A stretch of DNA of 64,000 nt from NCBI GenBank assembly GCA_018417955.1, contig JACTVC010000005.1:806001-870000 (forward strand), read 5' to 3'. Under the pieces are notes generated by a model. The model did no database searches, was not told the DNA's origin, and worked only from the letters and a program-made list of their open reading frames with translations. Source of the stretch: Laccaria trichodermophora (Eukaryota > Basidiomycota > Agaricomycetes > Agaricales > Hydnangiaceae). Of the stretch, positions 34,776-48,956 are shown piece after piece (position 1 is the first letter of the stretch; every line of letters starts with the position of its first letter). The position numbers and the translations under genes were made by a program.

Positions 34776-37459
34776 ATGGATCAGACATCTTCAACGGAGG
34801 AGCTGGTGCAGTCAGTCTATCTACTGTCAAACAAGGAGGTCGCGTGCCTGACTATCTGCTATTTAGGAAGGCATATGATCATTTCTTCCTCTCTCATACT
34901 TCATTCTCTCAGTTAAAGGATGCAGCTTTAAAAGGCCGTCTTCACAACAACCCTCTGAGTTCCAACGGAGTCGCTGGAAGAAGTATTGCTTGGAAGGTCT
35001 TTGCCCAGACCTGAATGAACTTTGGATTTGTGCCGCTGATCACCGTCTTCACAAAGTTATTCTTGGCCAAGCACGAGCCCTTGCAATCCTCCTCATCGCC
35101 TCGAGTTTCCAATCTTCTGGAATGGCTACGCGGATCAAGAATGCAATATACTACCTTGATGTTGGAAAAGACGAGGGTTCCTGACGGAAATTATGACCAA
35201 ACTTCGAGAATATCTCAGGAAACGACGTCAACCGAGAACCTAAACTTGATCAACCCACTTAGCCTTTATGATGAGGTATGTTGACGCGTACTTACGTCGA
35301 TCTCAAGAGGCGGTACAATACATGTTTCCAGAATCCTTGGAATGAATGGTTTGCCTCTGTTGAGCTCCGGAAAACAATTCTTCAAGACGTAGAGCGCACG
35401 TAAGTACGTCTTTGATTTGGTATGCTACTTCCACTTCACATATCCAGTTTCCCCGATATTCCTTTTTTCCGTGATCCTCAAGTTCAAGAGAGTCTCACAA
35501 ATGTACTCTTTATCTATTCGGTGATGCACCCCGATACCGGATATCGACAAGGTGAGCTTTTTCTCGCATTTCGCTGTTGCAAAAAGTAACTTGTTATGTT
35601 CAGGAATGCATGAGCTCCTAGCGCCTTTATTTTACGCCATCAGCTTTGATTCAATTCCACAGGAGGGAGATACAGTCGTTGCTTCCGCCATTGTCCGAGA
35701 GCTTTGTTCCGAAAACTGGATTGCTGCTGATGCGTGGACGCTGTTTGAAGCCGTAATGCAAGGTGTTTCTCGGTGGTATGAATGGCATGAACCACCAATG
35801 CATACAAAAAGCAGCCCCCAAACCAATTCGCAGGTTTCGGGTTCATACCACATCACAGGTGGCCAAAACGACATGCAACCTTATATCGCCCCAATTGTAC
35901 AGACTTGCAATTACATCCAATCCACTTTGCTCAAAGCCAGTGATCCAATGCTATGGAAGCATATACACGGGGCTGGTATTGAACCCCAAATATATGGCAT
36001 GTAAGTGCTATAATGTTTATAATTGTCTCCCTAACAGCCACCGTAGCCGGTGGTTGAGGCTACTTTTTACACGCGAGTTCTCCATGCCGGATGCCATGAT
36101 GCTATGGGATGGGCTTTTCGCCACTGATCCGACGATGGCACTATCTCAGTGGGTCTGCGTAGCCATGCTGATACGAATTCGGAATGAACGTAAGTCGTCC
36201 CTTCTTGTTTCGTGTAGAGTCTCACGGTGATTGCAGTGATTCCTGGGGATTATAGTGCCCAGTTAACAGCCTTGCTGCATTATCCCCCTCTTCCTGAAAG
36301 CAAGCTGGATGGGGCGCCCAATCACGCCTGCCTTCTGCTTCAGCAAGCGTTGTCTCTTCAAATGGCCCCGACTCCGTCCACAGGGGCATCCTTGATGATG
36401 GAAAATCGCACCTTGTTGAATATCCCTTTGGAACTGCCTACCTCTACGTTCCAGCAGAGCACTCGAAGGCAAGCAGACAAGTCGTACCCAAGCTCTTCCT
36501 CGAATGTTCGCTCTGGCGTGGAATCAGATCACGTTCCTTATCATACTCGACACACATCTTCCCCGTCATTGGGAATCCCTGAAATGATTGCGAGGGGTCT
36601 TGTAGAGCGCGGGGAGAGTCTGGGGATCAACAAGACCTTGATGAGTGCTGTTTCTGAAATACGTGTAAGCCAACTTTCAACAGTTTTGCTGTTGTAAACT
36701 GATTATCGCATCCATTTACAGCGGAATATACCGGACTTGTCTACTTCGTTGAGCAGACCGCCAACTCAATCGGCCTCGTTCCCGTTAGAGGAAGACCGCC
36801 CTGCTGAACGTTCAACTTGGGATACTCGGTCCCGTTTTGAGACGGAAAGGGGTTTTACCCAGTTACAAGCAAGGGATCGGAGACTCGGGGAGTCTCTGGG
36901 GTGGATTGTTGATGCGCTTTTACAGGATGAAAGCGAAGTCCGTGATGCAGAGCAGCTGAAAAGGCAGAAACGCGAAGCCTTGGAGACCCTTTCTTACGTC
37001 CGAGACGTTCTGATGAACAATGTCGTATCGTTGGATCCTGACATGCTGGTTGGAGAAGAGGAAGCATTGAAGAGGCGACAAAGACGAAAGCAGGACGAGG
37101 ACTTGAGGTCAAAGAGTTCCGAATCTGGCACTGTCGTCTCCGTGCCCGTGCCCGTTCAGGTAATCGACTCTCAACCTAAAGCTCCAAACGATGGTCGCCT
37201 GAACACTCCATTCCGGCCTCTTTCCTTCACATTCAACACCCCGGCGTCAAGCATTCGTCGCCCTTCTCCCTCGGACCACACGTTGTCCAGTTTTAGTAAT
37301 TCCCCCGTACATGTTCTCTCTTCTCCGTTGCCACGGCGCCCATCCCCAACCTCCACAAGCCTCAGACGCGTTCATATAGCTGAAAGAAGCGCAGATCAAG
37401 CAAAAGTTTCACATTCAACTGACGGATATCAAGATCCTCTGGGAGCATTGCGAGGATGA
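34776..37459 (+). CDS. TBC-domain Rab GTPase-activating protein (TBC1D5-like)
   Basis: RabGAP resembling TBC1D5, which regulates Rab7 and retromer/autophagy traffic. The likely start at 34776 gives MDQTSSTEELVQSVYLL. An intron whose donor would be GTCGCG, an unusual site, leads to LKDAALKGRLHNNPLS and NGVAGRSIAWK. Then come LEWLRGSRMQYTTLMLEK, NPLSLYDE and NPWNEWFASVELRKTI. The catalytic fingers are visible: ILQDVERTFPD supplies the arginine finger (I-x-x-D-x-x-R) and GYRQGMHELLAP the glutamine finger (Y-x-Q). The TBC fold continues to IRWLRLLFTREFSMPDAMM and LWDGLFATDP. A long Ser/Pro-rich tail with a coiled-coil stretch (about 36840-37100) follows, ending YQDPLGALRG. The catalytic residues are intact. 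The first exon is the weakest part of the model. Confidence 0.82.
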
Positions 37460-37575
37460 TACTTTGCAACTTTCATAGATCAAGACCTCTGTAACAGTAA
37501 TTTACATAATAAACCAGCACAGTACATGAATGTGTGTAAAAGTCTAATCAAAAACAAAAGTCAAAAGATCAAATT

Positions 37576-39732
37576 TCAAAGCGGACAATCCAAATCGCTG
37601 CGATGAAAGCGTTGTTCTGGGAAATACCTAGCACGAACGGACCTCCCACCAAAATAACGTCCGTCAAGCTCCCTTACAGTTTTCCAAGCGCCAGCTGGTC
37701 CGGCAAAGAGGACAAAAATACGAACAGCATCGTCCGGATTTGGTGGGGGAGGATAAACAGGGTGTACGACGACACGCTCCACAGTTCCATTCTTTGAACA
37801 TTCATCTCCTATAAAAATGTGTCAGATATATGACAATATTCAGATGGACGAGATATACCAATTTCTTCGCGAAGATCACCATCATCGATGTCTTCCGTTC
37901 CCACCATGTTAGTGAGAACGACGACACGGCTGGGATCACCGAATCGCTCCCTGTCATCTCTAGTTTTCGCATCTTCGTTGTTGTTGATGATTTTGCCCAT
38001 CTTGGAACCGGCTTTGATGCCTTTCCCGCCAGATCCTCCGTTACCTTGAGCCTTGACCGGCTTACCCTTGACTCCCTTTACCTGTGAAACTTGTTCGACC
38101 GTCAAGGCATTGACAATCCCTGTGCCGTCGGCGCCGAGACCTTGTCCTTCTTTATGGCCCCATTTGGCCATCAGGCGTGCAGCGAACCCGTGAGGATCGG
38201 GTCTACATCATGATAAGATGAGTCAGTCCGGAAAGCAGCGAAAGAATCGTACTTTTTTTCTTCAATGGGGGCTGATGGTTGGGAGCCACTTGCGGCCAAA
38301 GCACCCAACTTGGCAGCTATTGCGGCGGCAGCCTTGACTTTGTCTTCCAATATATTAGAGATCACTGTGGCAGGCGGCCCCGGTGGCGGAGGCGGTACCG
38401 AGGGCGGAGCAAAGGGATTATATGCCAGGGGTGGAGGTGAAGGCGGAGCTACTGGAGGAGCGTGAACAGGTGCCATGCCGGACATTGCTATACGTCGCAA
38501 ATATGCTTCTTCGCCAGAATCGATTTTGACGGTGGTTGACGAGCCAGGCACCGTATCGTCATTTGGGGGAGAGGGGGAAACAAAGGGCGCTGTTGGAGGC
38601 GTCGACACGGGTGGGATGGCAGACATCGCCAAACGACGCTGGAAAGCCTCGTCCCCAGTAAGGTTGCGTTCTATCGGGGCGACAGGCACAGGCTGGCCTA
38701 TCACAGAGGAGTGCGCCGCGTCAGCTCGTTCCTCATCTGCCCTGGACCAATGGTCGAATGATTCATGGAATCTGCCTGCGGGAAAAGGTTCGAAAGGCGC
38801 AAACCAGTAGCGAGGAATGTGAAACAGTACCTGCTTTACGAGGTCTGGTGTCCTCTTCAGATCCAGTTTCTTCGCTGTCAGAATAACTAGCACTCCGTCT
38901 GGAACGCTTTCGCTCGTCCATCCTACGTTGTTCGGCAAGGCGCTCTCGTCGCTCAATACGGTCTTTTTGGCGCCAAACCCTGTATTCATTGTAGTCATTT
39001 GGTCGAAGCGGATCATATGGTTCCATGGGGTCCCATAGAAGGATGGGAGGTGCATTTTTATTCTAAAAAATCAATGGTGTGAGAGATGGAAAAATGACCA
39101 GGGGGTTTGTTTAGACCCACCTTTCTCCCTTTACCCTTCCCTCCTTGCTTCTTTTTGTGTGTCGATTTGAACCCATTTACATCTTCATCCAAGACCATCG
39201 AAGGTGGCTTGACCTTCTTCCCCCAGCCCTGCGTTGCAGGTTGTGGCGCATCCTGAGTGGGGTTCACAGGTTCTATTAAAGCGGGGGGCGCAAAGACAAT
39301 TGCGGTGGACGAAAATGCGGAATTGAGTGGAGCCGATGCGAGAAGTGAAGCACCGGCAGGCAACCTAGGCGCTGCTGTTTTCGTTTTTTGTGCTTGGTTG
39401 CGGCGTACAGGTGCGAAAGCAAGGGCAGCGGACCATGCTTCGGAAACGATGCATAAGATCGATATTTTAATAAACGAGTTCTATGGCATATAAAATGTAG
39501 CAGATGAAGAGATACCAGGTGTGGATTTTCCGGAGATTGGGTCAGCTTGAGGCTTGGGGGTTTGTTCGGTTGTAACAGGTTGTTGGGTGAGAACATCTAC
39601 AGTTTGAGGAAGTGGAACAGGGGTAGGAGCAGCAGCAGCAGCGGTAGTGGTAGTAGGGGGAACAGAGGGTTGAAATACAGTTCCAGAGGAAAATTGGATT
39701 CCTCCGTACAATCCACCAGCTCGACTAGACAT
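37576..39732 (-). CDS. Splicing factor SPF45/RBM17-like (G-patch and RRM)
   Basis: Spliceosome-associated factor that helps choose 3' splice sites. The start at 39730-39732 opens [17 protein letters not shown], the typical SPF45 N-terminus. An Ala/Pro/Thr-rich part, [18 protein letters not shown], and [17 protein letters not shown] with an Arg/Glu-rich helix follow. Then come repeated segments [16 protein letters not shown] and [17 protein letters not shown], which look like an internal duplication, and long poly-Pro stretches. The G-patch is [18 protein letters not shown] and [12 protein letters not shown]. The C-terminal RRM has [17 protein letters not shown] and [18 protein letters not shown], then [15 protein letters not shown], in the U2AF-homology style. 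It ends at 37576. The iojap-like gene lies 49 bp upstream on the same strand. Confidence 0.9.
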
Positions 39733-39781
39733 GATGGTGGTTGGAAGATAACGTGTACTTTATTTATTTATTTGAATAAAA

Positions 39782-40514
39782 TTATAACCGCATTCCTGTA
39801 ATATTCCCTTCTAAATATTTCTCTCGCACCTCTTTGCTCACCACATGCACTGCAAATGTACCAGCATCAATCATCGCCCAACCACTCCCCATTTGTTGCC
39901 GTGATTTCGGTGGGATTGGGAGAGGTGGGGTTGTCGTTAGAAGCTAGCAACTGCCTCAATAATTTGGATTCTTGAACGTTAGATCACTGCTCACCACTTT
40001 TCTAATCACTCGCACGACAGACTCAATCGCCCCTCGGTTTTCTGTTCCCTCCTTCACCTAGGGACGTGTTGGCATTTCAAATAAAATTCTAACACAACGT
40101 CCTCACCTGTGCTATGGCAGTCCAATCCCAGAGGCCTCCACTTGTGTCATAAGCAGATTCGCCTGCATAAGTCCCCCCGCGATTTCGTCGTCCATGCGGT
40201 AACCGGAAAGGTAATGGGGGCCCTGGAGGGGGCGCTGTAGCTCTACAGATAGCCAAAAAGTTGGTGTCGAGATGCGGTGATTGCACCAGGTGTGAATGTA
40301 GTAATTTTAGGATTGGCGGCGTGTCTTCTGGAATTGAAGGTATCTCTTTATTGGCGAGATGGGGTAAATTTGCTCGACGGTCGAATGCTTGGGGTATTGG
40401 GTCGACGAACCATGGTTGTTGAGGTACCCTACGCGTAGCGTGAAGACTCCGAGCCCGACAAAAAGAGCTTTTGAACAGCGGTGAATTTCGTAGACTTGTT
40501 GATAGATGCTGCAT
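39782..40514 (-). CDS. Mitochondrial iojap/RsfS-like protein
   Basis: The start ATG at 40512-40514 gives a basic, Ser-rich N-terminus (MQHLSTSLRNSPLFKSS, then RSLHATRRV), a probable mitochondrial presequence. A Pro-rich linker is followed by LWDWTAIAQ. A 50-bp intron joins this to VKEGTENRGAIESVVRVIRK, and another (GTGAGCAGTG...GTTGCTAG) to LLTTTPPLPIPPKSRQQ. It finishes with GWAMIDAGTFAVHVVSKEV and REKYLEGNITGMRL, stop at 39782-39784. The W-x-x-I/V-D-A-G-x-x-x-V-H-V pattern is that of RsfS/iojap ribosome-silencing factors, which in fungi also form the N-terminal domain of Atp25. The Atp25 C-terminal part is absent. A role on mitochondrial ribosomes is family inference; confidence is moderate because only the core motif is clear. 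Confidence 0.6.
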
Positions 40515-40590
40515 GATTGAAAGTAAGAATGATGTTGCAGTTATTTATTATATTTACGTCAAGTAATTTTTTACCAACTTGACGTCGACA

Positions 40591-41343
40591 ATGGGCGTCC
40601 GAGCTGGCATCGTCGTCTGCGTCACCAGCTTTTTGTTGGGTGAGTTCCAAAAACTCTCAAGTGGAAGGCTCACTTCAATGTGCATGACCAGGCGCCCTAT
40701 TCACCCACTGGATAGCAGACTCCCTAACTTTGTGGAAGTCGCCTGTGACTGACGAACATCTCTGGACCGCTGCCTCATACTACTCAATCTTGGCTAAAGG
40801 TCCTTCAGAGATCCTGTATTTCTTATCCGCTGTCGTCATTCTAGGGGGAACCACCATTTTGTGGAGCCTGAACGATGGTGAAGCTGGAAACCTTATGTTC
40901 GATGGAGGGAGCATCTGTAAGTAAATTCTCCATCTTAGCAACTATCCCTTGCCCATTTATACACCCCAAGTTCTTTTTGGAACAGCCATTGCCATGTATC
41001 TGCACTCCGTTCTCCCCAGTACGTTCACCGTTCCCGCCCCATCACCGTGTCGTTCTCATCAGGTGCAGGTCTATTTGCAAAATTCAGTTCGCTCCCAGCG
41101 CATCAGCTGAAGGATCCCTTTCCGCGTGCATTGAGGCATGCTACACTTGAGCTAGCCTCCAATAACCTCATCTGCAGTGTCGCCCTTACAGGTGTCCTCG
41201 CCCTTCAGGCTGGGCGGTTCTGGGCAGAAAGCGCTGACGATGGCGATGATGACTACGTGGTCGTCGAGTCTGAGGAACAAAAGGAAGCTCAATCGAGAGC
41301 CAAAACGCCAGAAGCCCCAGAAGAACAGTTGGTTCAAAGCTGA
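40591..41343 (+). CDS. SHR3: Shr3-family ER chaperone for amino-acid permeases
   Basis: ER membrane protein that folds and packages amino-acid permeases for COPII export. The start at 40591 gives MGVRAGIVVCVTSFLLG, running into LFTHWIADSLTLWKSPVT, a strong family signature. Then come HLWTAASYYSILAKGPSE, EILYFLSAVVILGGTTIL and LFGTAIAMYLHSVLP-like sequence from the third exon, making four hydrophobic segments with the last at NNLICSVALTGVLALQ. The C-terminus is hydrophilic and charged (ADDGDDDYVVVESEEQK), as in Shr3, where the tail binds COPII coat. It starts 76 bp from the divergent iojap-like gene. The presence of a YAT permease 8 kb away is notable but probably chance. Confidence 0.85.
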
Positions 41344-41623
41344 GCGAGATATTCTGAATTTAACAGGCAGGTACACAAACGCCTTCTGGGACAGTATTGA
41401 TATCGGGGATTTGCTTTTTGTTATTACTTATTGGAGATTATCAGGGGATTGTAATCTATCAGCCTACTTTCCATTAACCGAGAAAGAAAGAAGCTTGAAG
41501 GAGTTGGCGCATTGAAAATACTTTTTGAGATTAGATGCAAGTAGGTACTCTATGTAACCAGGCTCTTTTACTTGGGTGGCAACGACATCTAATAATTAGG
41601 AATAGTTATGATACTGTATTTCG

Positions 41624-43834
<2,211 letters not shown>

Positions 43835-43932
43835 GGCAAGAGTCTGCCGAAGTTCTGGCAAGAGTCGCAAGACCGAAGAGGACGTGCCGAGTCAGGTGAT
43901 GAATACAAGTCCCGTGACAACGTTAAACTCTA

Positions 43933-45422
43933 ATGGCTTTCACCATTCCAGATCTCCAAGATCCAAAGTCCCAAGCATATAAAAAGGCGCGCCAGCAGTA
44001 CTACAAGGCCACAAAAAATAGGCCTACAAACTGTGAACTCGATTGGTCTCCATTCAGGGCGGCGGAGAAACGCTACAAAGCACGCTTTCCTCTTCCAGAT
44101 CTCTCATCCGTTCTTGATCTCGCACTTCTCGACAATGACCGGCAACAAGAGGTAGAACGAGGCGTATGGAGAGGTTCTCTTAATGCCGTTCATTACACGC
44201 AATTGCCTTCCAAGACAACCGCCTCAACACCAGCGTACTCTATTCCGAGCTTGCCAGGTGCAGTGGATTCAAGAGTCATCCCTCATGTCCCCCAACATTA
44301 TGTTATTAGGTTTGGTGATCCTGCCGTCTTTCCTCTCTCCAGAAAAACAGCGCCAACTTGCAAAGTGGTCTCTCATGAAGCATGCGCGACACCCTAACGA
44401 AACGAACCTCGATACTCATTACGAACTTCCAGTCGATGGACTTTGGAAGTCTTACCTTCTAGCTCGAGAGGACTCCAGAAAAGATATCTTAGTTCATCCA
44501 AAAGCGTTGTATTCACAGGATACAGAACTTCCAAAGCCAGGTCCGCGTCAACTGGTCGATAACACTCCAGCTTCCCTTGACAACTTTCAGACTCTATCAT
44601 TGACCCCAAAGCCCCCTCAGGCTCCGTCGCCTACAATTTGGGCAACTTTGGCTTCGTCCCTCTTATACAAACTACGATGGGCAAATATTGGATGGTACTA
44701 TCACTGGGGCACAAAGCAATATGATTTCAGCAAAGGGAAGGGTGTAATTGATGCAGAATTGCGAGATGTGTGCAATAGCGCAGTGGCAGCTGTTGACTGG
44801 GACCAAGTGTTTGCGGGTACCGAGGCTGAATGGGGCGAAGCTGGATCAGAATGGAAATCGTGGGACAAGACTTATGGTAAGTATCGGCGGTGATTTTTAC
44901 AAGGACGCTTTCAAATTGATTTCATAGAACCTGACGCCGGAATCGTGAATTTTTACCAGACAAAGGTGGAACCGATCCTTTTCTTTTGTATCGCATCTGA
45001 AGAAGCTTCTGCAGGACACCTTGATGGCCCATGTTGACCGGTCTGAAGTTTGCGCGACGTCACCACTAGTATCTATCTCGTGCGTCCGTTGTGTGTCGAC
45101 CATCCTTCGAGACACTCATGTTTCTTAAAGTCTGGGTAATGCAGCAATATTCCTGGTCGGAGGTCTTACCAGGGATAGCGAGCCTGTGCCTATACTTCTT
45201 CGCTCGGGCGATGTGATAATCATGTCGGGGCCAACATGCAGACGTGCGTACCATGGGGTTCCGAGAATCTTGGAGGAAACTCTGCCCCCGCATCTGAAGA
45301 CTGCTGCTTTAGATGAGCAGGATCGCAGTGAATGGCAGGCATATGAAGATTATCTTTGTACGACGAGAATTAACATCAATGTACGACAAGTATTTCCGAA
45401 GGGCTTCAAGCCTACAGTGTAA
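43933..45422 (+). CDS. ALKBH1-like 2-oxoglutarate/Fe(II) dioxygenase
   Basis: AlkB-family demethylase. ALKBH1 acts on methylated tRNA or DNA; the substrate here is not shown. The start at 43933 opens MAFTIPDLQDPKSQAYKK. An intron in the middle (GTGCAGTGG...TTATTAG) gives PGLVILPSFLSPEKQRQL, then KHARHPNETNLDTHYELP. LRWANIGWYYHWGTKQYDF precedes the catalytic core. Splicing restores NFYQTKDTLMAHVDRSEV, with the metal-binding His and Asp in H-x-D. A further intron leads to SLGNAAIFLVGGLTRD and RSGDVIIMSGPTCRRAYHG, which supplies the second metal His. RININVRQVFPKGF provides the 2-oxoglutarate-binding Arg. All catalytic residues are kept. It ends at 45422. Confidence 0.88.
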
Positions 45423-45547
45423 AGTAGATTAGTGGAGATTAGAAGTCATTTAGCCAGATGGTCCTGTTGTGATCGCAGTCATTAGCGCAGTATGTAAGCC
45501 TAAACGAGACGCTATTATTTATATAAGGAGGCTTGAGAGTCGCTTTC

Positions 45548-48500
45548 ATGCCCAGATACGACCCGCGCCCACCGTCCTTGGATAGTGCCTTGTCTACAAT
45601 ATCTGTACGTACCCTACCTTCGAAATCGTCGGGGTCGCTCCTCTTAATAATCAGCCACCAGTCTGACTCTATGGTTGAAATTAAACGCACGGATTTCCCA
45701 TCCTCCAGCTCCGGCTCCAAGCCTGAGGACGAGGACAAGTATCGCCTGGTATACAGCAAATCGAAAGTCTATGTCAATCCAACGGCATATGCCAGGGACA
45801 ACATACCAGGCTTTGTCGCCCTTGTGAAACGGGTAAGCTTCAGACACATATCTTGACTGTACCTACATTTACCTAGTAATCGAAGGAAGTAGCAAACCCC
45901 ATATACCTCCTTGCCTGGATTCCGGAATCGTTGTTGAATGAGAGAGGTACGTCGGAGTGGGACAAGTTTGTGAAGATAGAGGAGAACTTGGCGTCTGAAG
46001 ACGATGAAGGTGCGCGGCATACAACAGTCTTCTCTATTTTGCTGCTAATCTTTCACCGACCTCTTTTGTAGACGTTGTCCTCATTGATCTTCCGTTTCAA
46101 CGACCTGAATCTTACGCTTTCTCGGTTCCTCTTACCTCGATATACTCCCTTATTGTACACCCACCAACGCTCTCATCCTGGTGTCCGTCCAATTTCCCTG
46201 CATTAAATCTCCTTTGACCGTTCACTTACCTCTACTGCAGATGGCTCAATCGGTATAAACTTAATCAATGGCGACACACTCCCAACGCTCCACTTTCATG
46301 ACGATGAATCCAGCTCATTTACTTCACAAAGCCCCCGTTCCCCATCAAGTGGAGGTCGTAATGTGACACCATATCCTCCACCGCCTAGTGAAGGATCATC
46401 CCACGTCCCAAAACCAGTCAATACATGGGGAGGCGAAGATCTCCTTTCCCGTCTTCGTTTTTATGCGCACATTCTACGTTCCACCCTTCAACCGTCTTTG
46501 TTCCTGGTCGATCCGTCTCGTGCCGACATTGAAGCACACAGCACACAGATATTCGCTGACGATGCCGTCGATGATATTCTTGCACAGTCATCCTACGCAA
46601 ACTCCCATTCTCCCGTTCCTGCACACCGGCGACCAAGACCACTGTCATCTCCTCCAATCCCCCCGAACCCTTACTCTCATCGGTCTTCCGTGTTGCATCG
46701 TTCGCTCGGATCCTCTACAGCAGCGGCTCAGCCACCGTCCCAGGCACGTATGGCGTTGCTGCAATCATTCTCGAATATTACTAGAGCAACACGCCACGCA
46801 GCGCAAAACATTCTATCCCACCCGCTAGCGAAACCGATAGTGCCTCATCTCCCTGATCCAGTGAGAAGTCTTGTGAACGCAAACGGTGAAACGCAATGGG
46901 GAAGCTGGGTTGAAAAGGGTGGGGTGGGCGAATTTGAGAGTGCTCGCGTATATCTGGCTAGATGGGCTCGAATTGTGGCTGAAGAAGGTGAACGCGCACG
47001 GAGACAGGAGGCCCTCGCTCTTCCAGCGTTTTCTGCCACTGAATTTACGGAGGAAAGCTCTTCATTGGGTATCTTTGAGTTGCTACACTCAACCTCGAAC
47101 CTTCCAACCCCGAAGTCTTCTCGGGATCCCGCCCACCCTATTGATGAGCAGACTTGGTCAAAATGGTTTGCAGCAGATGGGAAGCCAGTGATAAATATCG
47201 AGGAGATGAAGAGGGAAGTTTTCAGGCGAGGAATAAGTGCGAAAGGGACAACCCGTCAAAAAATATGGCCATACGTCCTCGGAGTCGTTGATTGGGATGT
47301 CACTGCCAAAGAGAGAGACCAACGTTGGGAAGAGAAACGGTTTGTGATTCAAATTTCACTTGCCATACTCCATACTCATCTTTTCTCAGACAACGTTATC
47401 ACGCCATCAAGAATGAATGGTGTGGGGTCCCTGACGTCTTCGACAGGTCAGACATACTAGAAGTAGGCCATCCATTCCACTTTCGCGGATATTCCCTCAT
47501 TTATTCACATAGGAACGGCATCGAATTGACGTTGATTGTCGTCGTACAGATCGTAGCCAACCACTATTCGCAATGCCAGCGCAAATACCAATTGATGATT
47601 TGGATGACGAAAAGGAACTGAATAAACACCATTCCGTGATATCTCCAAACCTAAGCGACATTGGAGCACAATCACCCAGTAACGAACACATCGATTGCCT
47701 AGCTGGGATCCTGCTTACCTATAACTTTTACGAGAAGGACCTAGGTATGTCCGAATCTCCATCTGTGCTAGTCTTATATTTTCATTTCCGCTATCCCCAG
47801 GTTATGTTCAGGGGATGTCAGATCTTTGTGCACCGTTATACGTGGTGATGGCATCGGACGAAGAGCTGACGTTCTGGTGCTTCGTCGAGTTCATGAACCG
47901 GATGGTATGTCAATAACTCTGAAATATCCGCTTCATGATCTAAGCCTACCATCTAGAAACAAAACTTTCTCCGGGATCAAAGCGGGATGAAGCAACAGCT
48001 GTCAACACTGCAGCAACTAATAGAAATTATGGATCCTGAGCTTTTCAGACATTTAGGTGCCAGCATTATAGCCAACTTTCTCCGCTTCTTTCTGACATCT
48101 CCCACAGAGAAAACCGATGCTCTTAATCTCTTTTTCTGCTTCCGGTATGATTTTGATTATCACTGCCCCGTTATTTTATGCGAATTTACATTCCAGTTGG
48201 GTTCTCATTGCATTCAAGCGAGAGTTCGCCTTTGGCGATGTCCTCCGACTTTGGGAGGTGCTGTGGACGGACTACTACAGCCGCGAATTTGTTTTATTCG
48301 TGGCACTGGCTGTACTAGAATCGCATCGTGACATGATACTTCGATATTTGGTTGAGGTCCGTGTTTTTTTTTTTTCAACATTGCGCTTCTCAGATTGAAG
48401 ATATTCTCGGAACAGTTTGATGAAATTTTGAAGGTTTGACTTTCTTTTGACAACAAGTCTCGAAACCAATTTGGACAATTCACAGTATTGCAACGAACTC

Positions 48501-48728
48501 AGCATGACCATCGAACTTGATTCGACGCTGGCGCAAGCAGAAGTACTGTTCCTCTCCTTCGCTCAAGTCATTGCCGACATCGATCGTCGAAAGTCGGAAC
48601 AAGTTGCGTCTTCGGGAAACAATCTTCGCCGTCGAGCAACAACAGACAGCCAAAGTGCAAAGGATTCAAATCTTGAACTCCTGCAAATATCGGACAGACT
48701 CAGAGGCCTCCTCGACACTGGTCGTTGA
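45548..48728 (+). CDS. TBC-domain RabGAP, GYP7-like
   Basis: RabGAP resembling yeast Gyp7, active on vacuolar Ypt7 (Rab7). I take the ATG at 45548 (MPRYDPRPPSLDSALST), though a later ATG at MVEIKRTD is possible. The N-terminal half has the family's LVYSKSKVYVNPTAYARD and IYLLAWIPESLLNERG, a PH-like region, then a Ser/Pro-rich insert (about 46320-46760). The TBC domain follows after WSKWFAADGKPVINIEEMK and TTRQKIWPYVLGVVDWD. The catalytic arginine is in RIDVDCRRTDRSQPLF, reached by an intron ending near 47510, and the glutamine finger in GYVQGMSDLCAP. FAFGDVLRLWEVLWTDY and a C-terminal acidic helix complete it, ending LRGLLDTGR. The two catalytic fingers are intact. At least seven short introns are present. 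Confidence 0.87.
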
Positions 48729-48956
48729 TGACCCATTCACTCTTTACCCTCGTTGCATTTCAAACGGTCGTATCACTTTTACTCCGAACATACATATATA
48801 GTCATACACGCACCTCACCTTGCTTAAAACCATCTACTTCGGCCCATCTTGATTCGGCAGTTGCTCGCAGAACTTGTTTTGTAAACAAATGGTGTACAAT
48901 ATATTGCTAGTTCAAGAAGAAAAAAACTGATTCTGCGTATGCTCGCGCCCTTTCAA

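Noticed and set aside
38265..38810. Plus-strand Gly-rich frames opposite SPF45
   Set aside because: They are the complement of the Pro-rich SPF45 segment; Pro codons read backwards as Gly-rich codons.
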